This document shows, piece by piece, positions 7,525-14,363 of a stretch of 42,060 nucleotides of DNA. The DNA is from QHXQ01 sp036389375 (GTDB lineage: Bacteria; Acidobacteriota; Blastocatellia; Pyrinomonadales; Pyrinomonadaceae), in the NCBI GenBank assembly GCA_036389375.1, contig DASVQA010000211.1, positions 1 through 42,060 on the forward strand. The letters run 5' to 3'. The stretch's first letter is position 1; each line of letters starts with the position of its first letter. Both the position numbers and the translations under genes were made by a program. A model generated the notes under the pieces. It was not told the origin of the DNA. It worked only from the letters and a program-made list of their open reading frames with translations, and did not search any database.

Positions 7525-7658
7525 GTCGCCGTGAGAATGAACCTTTCATACTCAACGGCGACGCTCATCACTCAGACTGTGAGGGTGAGCAGCGCATAAG
7601 GCCGTTGCCGGATTTTCAAAGAAAGAGCGCGCGCATGATAGCAGAAACGGCGCGCGAC
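7525..7658 (+). ncRNA. conserved structured leader RNA of the receiver gene (copy 1)
   Basis: About 134 nt of noncoding DNA between promoter and receiver gene, matching 26967-27100. Stem 1 (7525-7562) pairs GTCGCCGTGAG with CTCAACGGCGAC with one bulged A, plus an inner TGAA/TTCA pair. Stem 2 (7563-7590) pairs GCTCATC and CTCA, either side of a bulged A, with TGAG and GGTGAGC. Stem 3 (about 7629-7656) pairs CGCGCGC with GCGCGCG around a conserved loop ATGATAGCAGA. The first 51 nt match the other copy at 47 positions, including all of stem 1. It could be a cis-acting leader or a separate small RNA. The loop could also start a 9-codon ORF (MIAETARDR). Confidence 0.65.
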
Positions 7659-7670
7659 AGGTGACACGTT

Positions 7671-8042
7671 ATGTGGATGGACTGCGACGATTGGCCGCGC
7701 GTGCCTCATTACCGCTATAACATCCTCTATCTTGGGACGAAACGCGCGCCGCTCGTAACTTATCTGAACCGTGAACTGAAAGAGATAAGTTGCAACATCT
7801 CTTATGCGCCCTCTACGGGGCTGTCGCATAAGATTATTGCCACATTTACCAACTATGATCTGCTGATGTTCGACGAGCAGTTGCCGGAGGCGACGGGCGC
7901 GGAGTTGGTGGAGTATGCGCGCACGTTGCCGTGGCGCGCGGGGACGCCGTGCCTCGTCGTGCCGACGGACGCGACGCCGGAGAATAGCGGTCGTCTGGTC
8001 GAGCAGATCAGAGAGTTCCTTGTGCCTGCCGGGGCGAAGTGA
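7671..8042 (+). CDS. degenerate receiver-domain protein (cassette copy 1)
   Basis: A 123-residue protein with a CheY-like receiver fold but incomplete phosphorylation site. The phosphoacceptor-like D68 is present in LLMFDEQLPEATG, and T99 follows strand 4 (CLVVPTDAT). The acidic pair after strand 1 is replaced by G-T (NILYLGTKR), and the conserved Lys of strand 5 is missing (REFLVPAGAK). It therefore probably does not work as a normal phosphorelay switch. It aligns with the intact receiver at 27142-27558 (YARTLPWRAGTPCLVV against LARQMPYWKKTPIILV), which makes the whole cassette a duplication. ATG 7671 has AGGTGA about 10 nt upstream. No output domain; partner unknown. Confidence 0.75.
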   Translation: MWMDCDDWPRVPHYRYNILYLGTKRAPLVTYLNRELKEISCNISYAPSTGLSHKIIATFTNYDLLMFDEQLPEATGAELVEYARTLPWRAGTPCLVVPTDATPENSGRLVEQIREFLVPAGAK

Positions 8043-8090
8043 GCGGCGCGCGGGTTGTGTTGTAGAATCTGGGCAGAGGATGAAACGGCC

Positions 8091-9509
8091 ATGACACAGG
8101 AAGCGACCGAGCGACAGACACAGGCGGCGCAGACGCGCACCGAGACGGATTCGATGGGCGGCATCGAAGTGGCCGCCGACCGTTACTGGGGCGCGCAGAC
8201 GGAGCGCTCGCTGCACCACTTCAATATCGGCACAGATGTGATGCCGCGCGAGATGATCCGCGCTCTGGGGTTGTTGAAGAAGGCGGCGGCGCTGGTGAAT
8301 CAGGACTTGGGGAAACTGTCGGCGGAGAAGGCGGCGCTGATTACACGGGCGGCGGATGAGGTGATCGAGGGCAAGTTGGACGCGCACTTCCCCTTGCGGG
8401 TGTGGCAGACAGGGAGCGGGACGCAGACGAACATGAACGCGAACGAGGTCATCTCGAATCGCGCGATTGAGTTGGCGGGCGGCGTGCTCGGTAGTAAGAA
8501 ACCCGTCCATCCGAACGACGACGTGAACATGTCGCAATCGTCGAACGACACGTTCCCGACGGCGATGCACATTGCGGCGGCCGAGCGGCTGAATGCGCTG
8601 CTGCCTGAAGTCGAGCGCGTGCAGGCGGCAATTGAAGAGAAGGCGCGCGAGTTTGCCGACGTGGTCAAGATCGGGCGCACGCACTTGCAGGACGCGACGC
8701 CTTTGACGGTCGGGCAGGAGATGTCTGGCTGGGCGAGCCTGTTGGCGCGCGACGTGGAGCGGCTGCGCTTGGTGCTGCCCGGTCTTTATGATCTCGCTAT
8801 CGGCGGGACGGCCGTCGGCACGGGCCTCAACGCGCACCCGGAGTTTGCCGAGCGCGCGGCAGCGAAGATCGCGGAGTTGACGGGGCTGCCGTTTACGTCG
8901 CACCCGAACAAGTTTGCGGCCCTGTCGGCGCACGACGAGATCGTGTTCGCGTCGGGCGCGCTCAAGACGCTCGCGTGCTCGCTGATGAAGATTGCGAACG
9001 ACGTGCGCTGGCTGGCGTCGGGGCCGCGCGCAGGCTTTGGCGAACTGGTGCTGCCGGAGAACGAACCCGGCTCGTCCATCATGCCGGGCAAGGTGAACCC
9101 GACACAGTCCGAGGCGATGACGATGGTGGCGGTGCAGGTCTTGGGCAACGATGCGACCATAGGCTTCGCCGGTTCGCAGGGCAACTTCGAGTTGAACGTC
9201 TTCAAGCCGGTGATGATCCACAACCTGCTCCACTCGATCCGGCTGCTGCAAGATGCCTGTCACGGCTTCGTGGACTACTGCGTCGCCGGCATCGAACTCA
9301 ACCGCGCGCAGATTGACGCGCACCTGAAAAACTCGCTCATGCTCGTCACGGCGCTCAACCCGCACATCGGCTACGACAACGCCGCCAAGATCGCCAAGCA
9401 CGCGCACCAGCAAGGCATCTCGTTGCGCGAGTCCGCGATCAAACTCGGCTTGCTGACCGGCGAGCAGTTCGACGCCTACGTCAAGCCGGAAGAGATGACG
9501 CATCCGTGA
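8091..9509 (+). CDS. fumC: class II fumarate hydratase
   Basis: A 472-residue fumarase of the iron-independent class II type, interconverting fumarate and L-malate in the TCA cycle in the cytoplasm. The superfamily signature GSSIMPGKVNP is at 327-337; the conserved TGSGTQTNMNANEV and SSNDTFPTA active-site segments and GRTHLQDATPL are intact. Length fits the family. The first 28 residues (Gln/Thr/Glu rich) precede the canonical DSMGGIEVAADRYWGAQT start. ATG 8091 is chosen because AGAGGA lies about 10 nt upstream; an ATG at 8055 has no such site. It appears monocistronic; 9510-9747 before nadA shows no obvious gene. Confidence 0.96.
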   Translation: MTQEATERQTQAAQTRTETDSMGGIEVAADRYWGAQTERSLHHFNIGTDVMPREMIRALGLLKKAAALVNQDLGKLSAEKAALITRAADEVIEGKLDAHFPLRVWQTGSGTQTNMNANEVISNRAIELAGGVLGSKKPVHPNDDVNMSQSSNDTFPTAMHIAAAERLNALLPEVERVQAAIEEKAREFADVVKIGRTHLQDATPLTVGQEMSGWASLLARDVERLRLVLPGLYDLAIGGTAVGTGLNAHPEFAERAAAKIAELTGLPFTSHPNKFAALSAHDEIVFASGALKTLACSLMKIANDVRWLASGPRAGFGELVLPENEPGSSIMPGKVNPTQSEAMTMVAVQVLGNDATIGFAGSQGNFELNVFKPVMIHNLLHSIRLLQDACHGFVDYCVAGIELNRAQIDAHLKNSLMLVTALNPHIGYDNAAKIAKHAHQQGISLRESAIKLGLLTGEQFDAYVKPEEMTHP

Positions 9510-9747
9510 AAGGAGCAGCCCGTCGCCATAGACCTGCGTTTACTGCTTAGAGTTCCGCACGCATCTGAAGCCACCATTAGCGCATCTAAATATATGCCTG
9601 CGACAGGGGTGCAGAAGCAGCCTGCGCGGGCTAACTTTTGGGCGGAACTGGGGCGCGAGCGTGGCTTGCGCTTCGATTTCTGAAGTGCGATAGTTTCGCG
9701 TTTCGCGGCGTAGGTCAGCGAAGCGACGGCTAAGAGGAGCGGCAGAC

Positions 9748-10857
9748 ATGACGTTTGCGGTTGAAACGAAAGCGCCTGTACTCGAAGATTATTTCGGGCT
9801 GTCGGACGCGGAGTTGCACGCGCGCATCGAGGCGGCGCGGCGCGAGTTGGGCGCGCGCCTGCTCATACTCGGCCACCACTATCAGCGCGACGACGTGATC
9901 TGTCACGCCGATTATACGGGCGATTCCTTCAAGCTCTCGCAACTCACGGTGTCGCGCCCCGCCGCCGAGTTCATCGTCTTCTGCGGCGTACACTTCATGG
10001 CCGAATCGGCCGACATCCTGAAGCCGGGCGACCAGAAGGTGATCCTGCCCGACTTAGGCGCGGGCTGTTCGATGGCGGACATGGCTTCGGCCGAGCAGGT
10101 CGAAGATGCCTGGGAGCAGCTAACAGAGGCGGGCATCGTGGCCGATTTCCGCGTGATGCCGATCACTTACATGAACTCGACCGCCGCGATCAAAGCGTTC
10201 TGCGGCCGGCACGAGGGCGTGGTCTGCACCTCGTCGAACGCCGTGCCGCTCTTTGCCCAGAGCTTACAGGCGGCCGACAAGTTGTTCTTCTTCCCCGACC
10301 AGCATCTGGGGCGCAACACAGGCGTCAAGTTCGGCATCCCGCTCGAACAGATGGTGGTGTGGGATCCCTTCAAGGAGTTGGGCGGGAACACGGTCGAGCA
10401 GTTGCGCCAAGCGCGTTTGATCTTATGGAAGGGGCACTGCTCGGTGCATGGGCGCTTTCGCGCGTGGCACGTCGAGCAGGTGCGCCGCGAAGTGCCCGGC
10501 ATCAAGGTGCTCGTGCATCCTGAATGTGAGCGCGAGGTGGTTGAGCAGGCCGATCTGAACGGCTCGACCGAGTTCATCATCAAGACGATTGCGGCTGCAC
10601 CGGCCGGTACGTCGTGGGCGGTCGGCACGGAGGTCAATCTGGTCAACCGGCTGATCAAGCAGTTCCCAGACCAGCACATACGCCTGCTCGCGCCCGACCT
10701 GTGCATGTGCGCCACGATGTACCGCATCGCGCCGCAGAATCTCGCGTGGGTGCTCGAATCGCTCACGGCCGGCGTGGTCGTCAACCAGATCACCGTGCCC
10801 GAAGAGACTGCACGTTGGGCGCGCGTCGCGCTCGACCGCATGCTGGCGATTAAATAA
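9748..10857 (+). CDS. nadA: quinolinate synthase
   Basis: A 369-residue [4Fe-4S] enzyme that condenses iminoaspartate with dihydroxyacetone phosphate to quinolinate, the first dedicated product of de novo NAD synthesis. The three expected cluster cysteines can be placed at C79 (FCGVHFMAES), C260 (HPECE) and the CMC segment at 319-321. The substrate-binding start GHHYQRDDV and the ADYTGDSF motif are intact. ATG 9748 has AGAGGAG about 9 nt upstream. I looked for the acidobacterial NAD+-I riboswitch in 9510-9747 and did not recognise its conserved segments. A ferredoxin follows after a heptad inverted repeat; NAD synthetase lies at the right end of the window, not linked. Confidence 0.95.
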   Translation: MTFAVETKAPVLEDYFGLSDAELHARIEAARRELGARLLILGHHYQRDDVICHADYTGDSFKLSQLTVSRPAAEFIVFCGVHFMAESADILKPGDQKVILPDLGAGCSMADMASAEQVEDAWEQLTEAGIVADFRVMPITYMNSTAAIKAFCGRHEGVVCTSSNAVPLFAQSLQAADKLFFFPDQHLGRNTGVKFGIPLEQMVVWDPFKELGGNTVEQLRQARLILWKGHCSVHGRFRAWHVEQVRREVPGIKVLVHPECEREVVEQADLNGSTEFIIKTIAAAPAGTSWAVGTEVNLVNRLIKQFPDQHIRLLAPDLCMCATMYRIAPQNLAWVLESLTAGVVVNQITVPEETARWARVALDRMLAIK

Positions 10858-10858
10858 C

Positions 10859-10928
10859 AGTGCCGAGTGCCGAGCGACGAGTGACAAGTTAAAGGCTTGT
10901 CGCCTGCTCGGCACTCGGCACTTGTCAC
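10859..10928. repeat. heptad-built inverted repeat between nadA and ferredoxin gene
   Basis: A perfect 17-bp inverted repeat, AGTGCCGAGTGCCGAGC at 10859-10875 against 10906-10922, with a second nested pairing of GTGACAAG and CTTGTCAC. Both arms are runs of 7-bp units (GTGCCGA, GTGCCGA, GCGACGA, GTGACAA on one side; CTCGGCA, CTCGGCA, CTTGTCA on the other). It begins 2 nt after the nadA stop and ends just before the ferredoxin ATG. It may act as a terminator or mRNA-end stabiliser, and it occupies the place where the ferredoxin Shine-Dalgarno would be. Confidence 0.8.
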
Positions 10929-10935
10929 TGTTCTT

Positions 10936-11166
10936 ATGGCTGATCCGACAGACAAGGTCGCGGAGAACGTGCCGGGCACGTACTACGTGGACACGACCTG
11001 TATTGATTGCGACGTGTGCCGCGATACCGCGCCCGACAACTTCACCCGCTCGGACGACGGCAACTACTCTTTCGTCTTCAAGCAGCCGCAGACCGACGAC
11101 GAGCGTGCGCTCTGCGAAGAAGCCCTCGTCTCCTGCCCGGTCGAAGCCATCGGCAATGATGGCTGA
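10936..11166 (+). CDS. small [4Fe-4S] ferredoxin
   Basis: A 76-residue single-cluster ferredoxin. C22, C25 and C28 lie in TCIDCDVCRDTAPDNF and the fourth ligand is C67 in SCPVEAIG; C60 is an extra cysteine. Acidic composition is normal for an electron carrier. It could serve the 2-oxoacid:ferredoxin oxidoreductase encoded at 27624-31313 or other Fe-S enzymes; that is inference. ATG 10936 is used because the segment before it (from TTG 10897) is repeat sequence. There is no Shine-Dalgarno, as the upstream sequence is the heptad repeat, which is unusual in this window. Confidence 0.87.
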   Translation: MADPTDKVAENVPGTYYVDTTCIDCDVCRDTAPDNFTRSDDGNYSFVFKQPQTDDERALCEEALVSCPVEAIGNDG

Positions 11167-11174
11167 CAAGCAGT

Positions 11175-11531
11175 TCAAAGCAGAATTTTAATCAAGCCGT
11201 CTTCGATCATCACTTCGTAAGCCTCGACGGCGTGCGCGGGGTTTGTGAGACATGCGCCGCTACGCACGTCGAAGCGCCAGCCGTGCCAGTCGCATTCGAC
11301 GATGTGCTGGCATAATTGGCCTTCGGCGAGCGGTGCGCCGCGATGCGGGCAGAAGTTCTCGATGGCGTGGAAGCTGCCGCCGACGTTGTAGAGCGCGAGT
11401 TCTTTGCCGCCTTCGAGTTCGACGGTGGCACCGCGGCCCGGCGGTAAGTCTTCGACGCGCCCGACGGTCAGGCGCGCGCCCGTTCGCTCCGGGCGCTTTG
11501 CGTTGGTAAATTTCCTGTCGAACGATTGCAT
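11175..11531 (-). CDS. Rieske [2Fe-2S] ferredoxin-like protein
   Basis: A 118-residue soluble Rieske-type protein. The cluster ligands are C61 and H63 (CPHRGAPLAEG) and C80 and H83 (CDWHGWRFD), the standard C-x-H and C-x-x-H pairs. No membrane anchor or signal peptide is visible, so it resembles the ferredoxin component of a dioxygenase or the small subunit of a nitrite reductase-type system rather than a bc1 subunit. No oxygenase partner is nearby. The gene is convergent with the ferredoxin gene, ending 8 nt after it. The first 18 residues are basic and poorly conserved, so the start at 11531 is less certain. Confidence 0.88.
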   Translation of the reverse strand: MQSFDRKFTNAKRPERTGARLTVGRVEDLPPGRGATVELEGGKELALYNVGGSFHAIENFCPHRGAPLAEGQLCQHIVECDWHGWRFDVRSGACLTNPAHAVEAYEVMIEDGLIKILL

Positions 11532-11706
11532 TGTGCCGGTGATCGTAACAAACTGTCGGCCGCGCGGGCAACGAGCGCAAGCACGTGCGACTTCGCCCGT
11601 TCACAAACTACGGGCGCGCAATGTGGCGGCCTGCGCGGCGGCGGCGGTACTCTCTCACGCGTGACGCGCCGAGCTTAATATCATTTGAGCGAAAGGGAGT
11701 AGAGAG

Positions 11707-12702
11707 ATGATGCGTAGAACTTTATTGACATGGGCGACGCTGTGCGCCCTGATCTTTGTGACCGCCGCAGGCGCGCGCGCAACGGAAGAGATCACGATTC
11801 GCGGGCGCTTGCAGCCGACGGTCGAGGCGGGCGGCTGGCTCGTCGTCACGCAGAAGGAGAAGTATCTGATCGTCAACGTCGAGCGTTGGCGCAATGAATC
11901 GTGGTTTCGCGCGGACGCCGAGGTTGAGGCGACGGGCGATCTGCGCCCCGACACCATGACGGTCTACATGGAAGGCCGGGCGTTTGAGGCGCGCAGCTTG
12001 CGCCCTTTCGCGGCGGGCGCGCAGGCGGCGCAGATGCAAGTCACCGCCGGCGCGCAAAACCTCACCCGCGTCGTCGTCACAGGTGAAGCGCTCGTGCAGG
12101 CGCAACCGGATACGGCCGTCGTGGTCGTCGCCGTCACGACGCAGGCGCGCACCGCGCTCGAAGCGCAGCAGGAGAACGCGCGCAAGAGTGATGCGGTCGT
12201 CCGCGCCGTTAAAGACGCGGCGGGCCCGCGCGCCGAAGTTAAGACGAGCGGTTACAACTTGCAGCCGCAGTATGCCTACCCGCAGGGCGGGTCGCCGACG
12301 ATTCGCGGCTACGAGGCGCGCAACAGCGTGACCGTGACGTTGAGCGATCTGACGCGCGTCGGCGCGGTCATAGACGCCGCGACGGGCGCGGGCGCGACGA
12401 ACGTGGACAGCCTCTCGTTCACCTTGCGGCAGGACAAACAGGCCCGCGCGCAGGCGCTCGCCGACGCGACACGCACGGCGCTGGATAAGGCGCAGACCAT
12501 CGCGCAGGCGCTCGGCGGGCGCGTCGTCCGCATCATCGAGGTGCAGGAGACGACCGCCGGCCGCCCCATCCCGCTCTATAAGACGGAGATGGCGGCGGCG
12601 CGCGGCGTCGTCGCCCAATCAGCGCCCACGCCAATCGAAGTCGGCGCGCTCGACATCAGTTCGCAGGTGCAGCTTGTCGCTGAGATCAACACGGGCCGGT
12701 AG
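11707..12702 (+). CDS. exported SIMPL-domain (DUF541) protein
   Basis: A 331-residue protein with an N-terminal signal peptide (TLLTWATLCALIFVTAAGARA) and, from about residue 117, a SIMPL/DUF541 domain recognised from VVVTGEALVQAQPDTAVVVV, the NARKSDAVVRAVKDA helix and the GYEARNSVTVTLSDL strand. Residues 28-100 form a separate small beta-rich region (ITIRGRLQPTVEAGGWLVV) not usual in the family. It is probably periplasmic or outer-membrane associated; SIMPL proteins have no settled biochemical role. GGGAG lies 10 nt before the start; ATG 11710 is an equal alternative. A nested hairpin follows at 12728-12788. Confidence 0.85.
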   Translation: MMRRTLLTWATLCALIFVTAAGARATEEITIRGRLQPTVEAGGWLVVTQKEKYLIVNVERWRNESWFRADAEVEATGDLRPDTMTVYMEGRAFEARSLRPFAAGAQAAQMQVTAGAQNLTRVVVTGEALVQAQPDTAVVVVAVTTQARTALEAQQENARKSDAVVRAVKDAAGPRAEVKTSGYNLQPQYAYPQGGSPTIRGYEARNSVTVTLSDLTRVGAVIDAATGAGATNVDSLSFTLRQDKQARAQALADATRTALDKAQTIAQALGGRVVRIIEVQETTAGRPIPLYKTEMAAARGVVAQSAPTPIEVGALDISSQVQLVAEINTGR

Positions 12703-12727
12703 TCGAGGCAGGCGTTCGGCAGTTAAA

Positions 12728-12788
12728 AAAGGCGAGCGGTTAGCGCGGGACCAAAAAAGCACGTCCCGGCCGGCAACTGCTCGCCTTT
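12728..12788 (+). terminator. nested hairpin, likely terminator after SIMPL gene
   Basis: Outer arms AAAGGCGAGC (12728-12737) and GCTCGCCTTT (12779-12788) pair perfectly; inside them CGGGAC (12746-12751) pairs with GTCCCG (12763-12768). No long T tract follows, so it may be an imperfect intrinsic terminator. Confidence 0.5.
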
Positions 12789-12950
12789 GGCTCGTCTTAA
12801 ACGCCTATGCTGCCGACCTGCTTTCTGCTTTCGGCCTTTTGCCTCTATAATGTCTCGCGTTCCCCTTGTAGTCGAGTTGGACACATTTTCCGGCGGATGG
12901 CTGCGCCTTCTGGTCGCACTGTCCGTGGCAAACGATTCGGGAGGGAAGCG

Positions 12951-13820
12951 ATGTCAAGATACGACCGGGACGACGAATTTGGCGGTGGCCGCGGGCGCGA
13001 GTTTGACGAAGGCGCACGCGGGCGCGGGCGCGATTATGGGCGCGGCGCAGGTTATTACAGCGAATACGACGAGGGGCTGGCGCGCGGGCGCGGCGCTGAT
13101 TTCGAGCGTGAGCGCGACTACTACACGCGCGAAAGCCAGCGCCCCGATTACCCGACCGGCGCGGTCGGCCGGCGCGGCGAGCGGTTCGACTACGACGAGC
13201 GCGGGCGCGGGCGCGACGACGAAGCAGGGCGCTCGTTCTGGGACGACGCGCGCGGCGGCTACGGGCGCGGTCGTGAGCGGCGCGGCGCTTCGCGCTCGCA
13301 CGTGCGTTGCCGCGACATCATGACGCGCGATGTGACCGTCGCGACGCGCGCCACGCCGCTCGGCGAGGTCGCCAAGATGATGCGCGACGAAGATACGGGC
13401 GTCATTCCCGTCGTCGAGTTGGATGATAAATCGATGCTCGAAGGCGACGGCAAGGCGGAGCACCTGCCGCGCGTCAACAACCGTATGCGCTCGAACGGCA
13501 AACTCGTCGGTCTTATTACCGACCGCGACATCGTCGTCCGCGCCGTCGCCGAAGGTAAGGACGTGACTGTCACCCGCGCCGAAGAGATCATGACGACCGA
13601 CATACACACGGCGCAGCCCAACGACCGCGTCATTGACGCCGTGCGCAAGATGGGCGACAAGCAGGTGCGCCGCATTCCGGTCGTGGATCGTGATCAGATT
13701 CTGCGCGGCATCATCTCGATGGCCGACGTGGCGCTTGAGACCAACGACGACCGCGAACTGGCCGAGGCGCTCGAAGAGATCAGTAGCGGCTCGTCCTTCT
13801 GGAACAGAGTTTTTGGCTGA
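12951..13820 (+). CDS. CBS-pair protein with RG-rich N-terminal tail
   Basis: A 289-residue protein. Residues 1-118 are low complexity, built of Arg, Gly, Asp and Tyr (GRGREFDEGARGRGRDYGRG, later YGRGRERRG), like RGG/RG segments that bind RNA or form condensates in eukaryotes. Residues 120-275 hold two CBS motifs: CRDIMTRDVTVATR to GLITDRDIVVRAV, and AEEIMTTDIHTAQPNDRV to RGIISMADVAL; a 25-residue insertion (SMLEGDGKAEHLPRVNNRMR) sits in the first. CBS pairs usually bind adenine nucleotides and regulate. ATG 12951 has GGGAGG 7-12 nt upstream; the frame is open further but the preceding part is not conserved-looking. The RG tail on a bacterial CBS protein is unusual. Confidence 0.85.
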   Translation: MSRYDRDDEFGGGRGREFDEGARGRGRDYGRGAGYYSEYDEGLARGRGADFERERDYYTRESQRPDYPTGAVGRRGERFDYDERGRGRDDEAGRSFWDDARGGYGRGRERRGASRSHVRCRDIMTRDVTVATRATPLGEVAKMMRDEDTGVIPVVELDDKSMLEGDGKAEHLPRVNNRMRSNGKLVGLITDRDIVVRAVAEGKDVTVTRAEEIMTTDIHTAQPNDRVIDAVRKMGDKQVRRIPVVDRDQILRGIISMADVALETNDDRELAEALEEISSGSSFWNRVFG

Positions 13821-13885
13821 CATAGCCAGTAGCCGGTAGCAGGCCGCAAACAACCTTGCTGCTTTGCTACCGGCTACTGACTATT
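13821..13885. repeat. heptad-built inverted repeat between CBS and Hsp20 genes
   Basis: A perfect 14-bp inverted repeat, CAGTAGCCGGTAGC (13827-13840) against 13866-13879. The arms are 7-bp units (TAGCCAG, TAGCCGG, TAGCAGG; return GCTACCG, GCTACTG, ACTATTG). It begins directly after the CBS gene stop. Confidence 0.75.
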
Positions 13886-13898
13886 GACCACCGTTTTC

Positions 13899-14282
13899 AT
13901 GGCAAAATCAATCGAGCGTTATTTTCGGCTGTTGCATGTGCCGCAGCGCCAACCGGGCATGGGGCAGCGTTGGTCGCCTGCGGCGGACGTGTATCAGATC
14001 AAGGGCGGCTGGCTGGTCAAGGTCGATCTCGCGGGCGTGCGCCCGGACGAGATCGAGATCGAGATCACGGGCCCCATCTTGCGCCTGTCCGGTTGCCGGC
14101 GCGACGCCTATTGTCAGGAGACGCTCGCCTACCATCAAATAGAGATCACCTACAGCCGCTTCGAGAAGACCCTACGCTTCCCTTGCGCGATTGAGGGCGC
14201 GACGGTTGAACGCGACTACCGCGACGGGCTGCTAATCCTGCGCCTGCGCGGCCAAGAAGAATGTGAGGAAAGTAGTCAGTAG
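13899..14282 (+). CDS. Hsp20/alpha-crystallin small heat-shock protein
   Basis: A 127-residue small heat-shock protein, an ATP-independent holdase. The alpha-crystallin domain spans about residues 24-115, with VYQIKGGWLVKVDLAGVRPD as the opening strands, YSRFEKTLRFP in the middle and DGLLILRLRG in place of the usual GVL-x-V/I motif. N-terminal arm is short. The last codons (Ser-Ser-Gln) and the stop are part of the following heptad repeat, so the repeat defines the gene end. ATG 13899 is chosen as it begins the protein-like sequence MAKSIERYFR; its ribosome site is weak. It precedes lon, a protease gene, consistent with a protein quality-control pair. Confidence 0.88.
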   Translation: MAKSIERYFRLLHVPQRQPGMGQRWSPAADVYQIKGGWLVKVDLAGVRPDEIEIEITGPILRLSGCRRDAYCQETLAYHQIEITYSRFEKTLRFPCAIEGATVERDYRDGLLILRLRGQEECEESSQ

Positions 14283-14360
14283 CCAGTAAGCCAGTAGTCA
14301 GTAGAAGGAACGATTGCCTTTTCTACTAGCTACTGGCTACTGGCTACTGGCTACTGAACT
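14269..14360. repeat. heptad-built inverted repeat between Hsp20 and lon
   Basis: The left arm is a run of units AGTAGTC, AGTAGCC, AGTAAGCC, AGTAGTC, AGTAGAA; the right arm, from about 14323, is CTACTAG, then CTACTGG three times, then CTACTGA. They can pair in several registers. The left arm supplies the Hsp20 stop codon; the right arm ends 3 nt before the lon ATG, leaving no clear Shine-Dalgarno for lon. Confidence 0.8.
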
Positions 14361-14363
14361 ATT

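Noticed and set aside
7572..9503. 643-residue open frame on minus, antisense to fumC
   Set aside because: Arg/His/Leu-rich shadow frame typical of GC-rich DNA; fumC on plus is beyond doubt.
9510..9747. Possible NAD+-I riboswitch before nadA
   Set aside because: The conserved segments I remember for this acidobacterial motif were not found; only unremarkable sequence.
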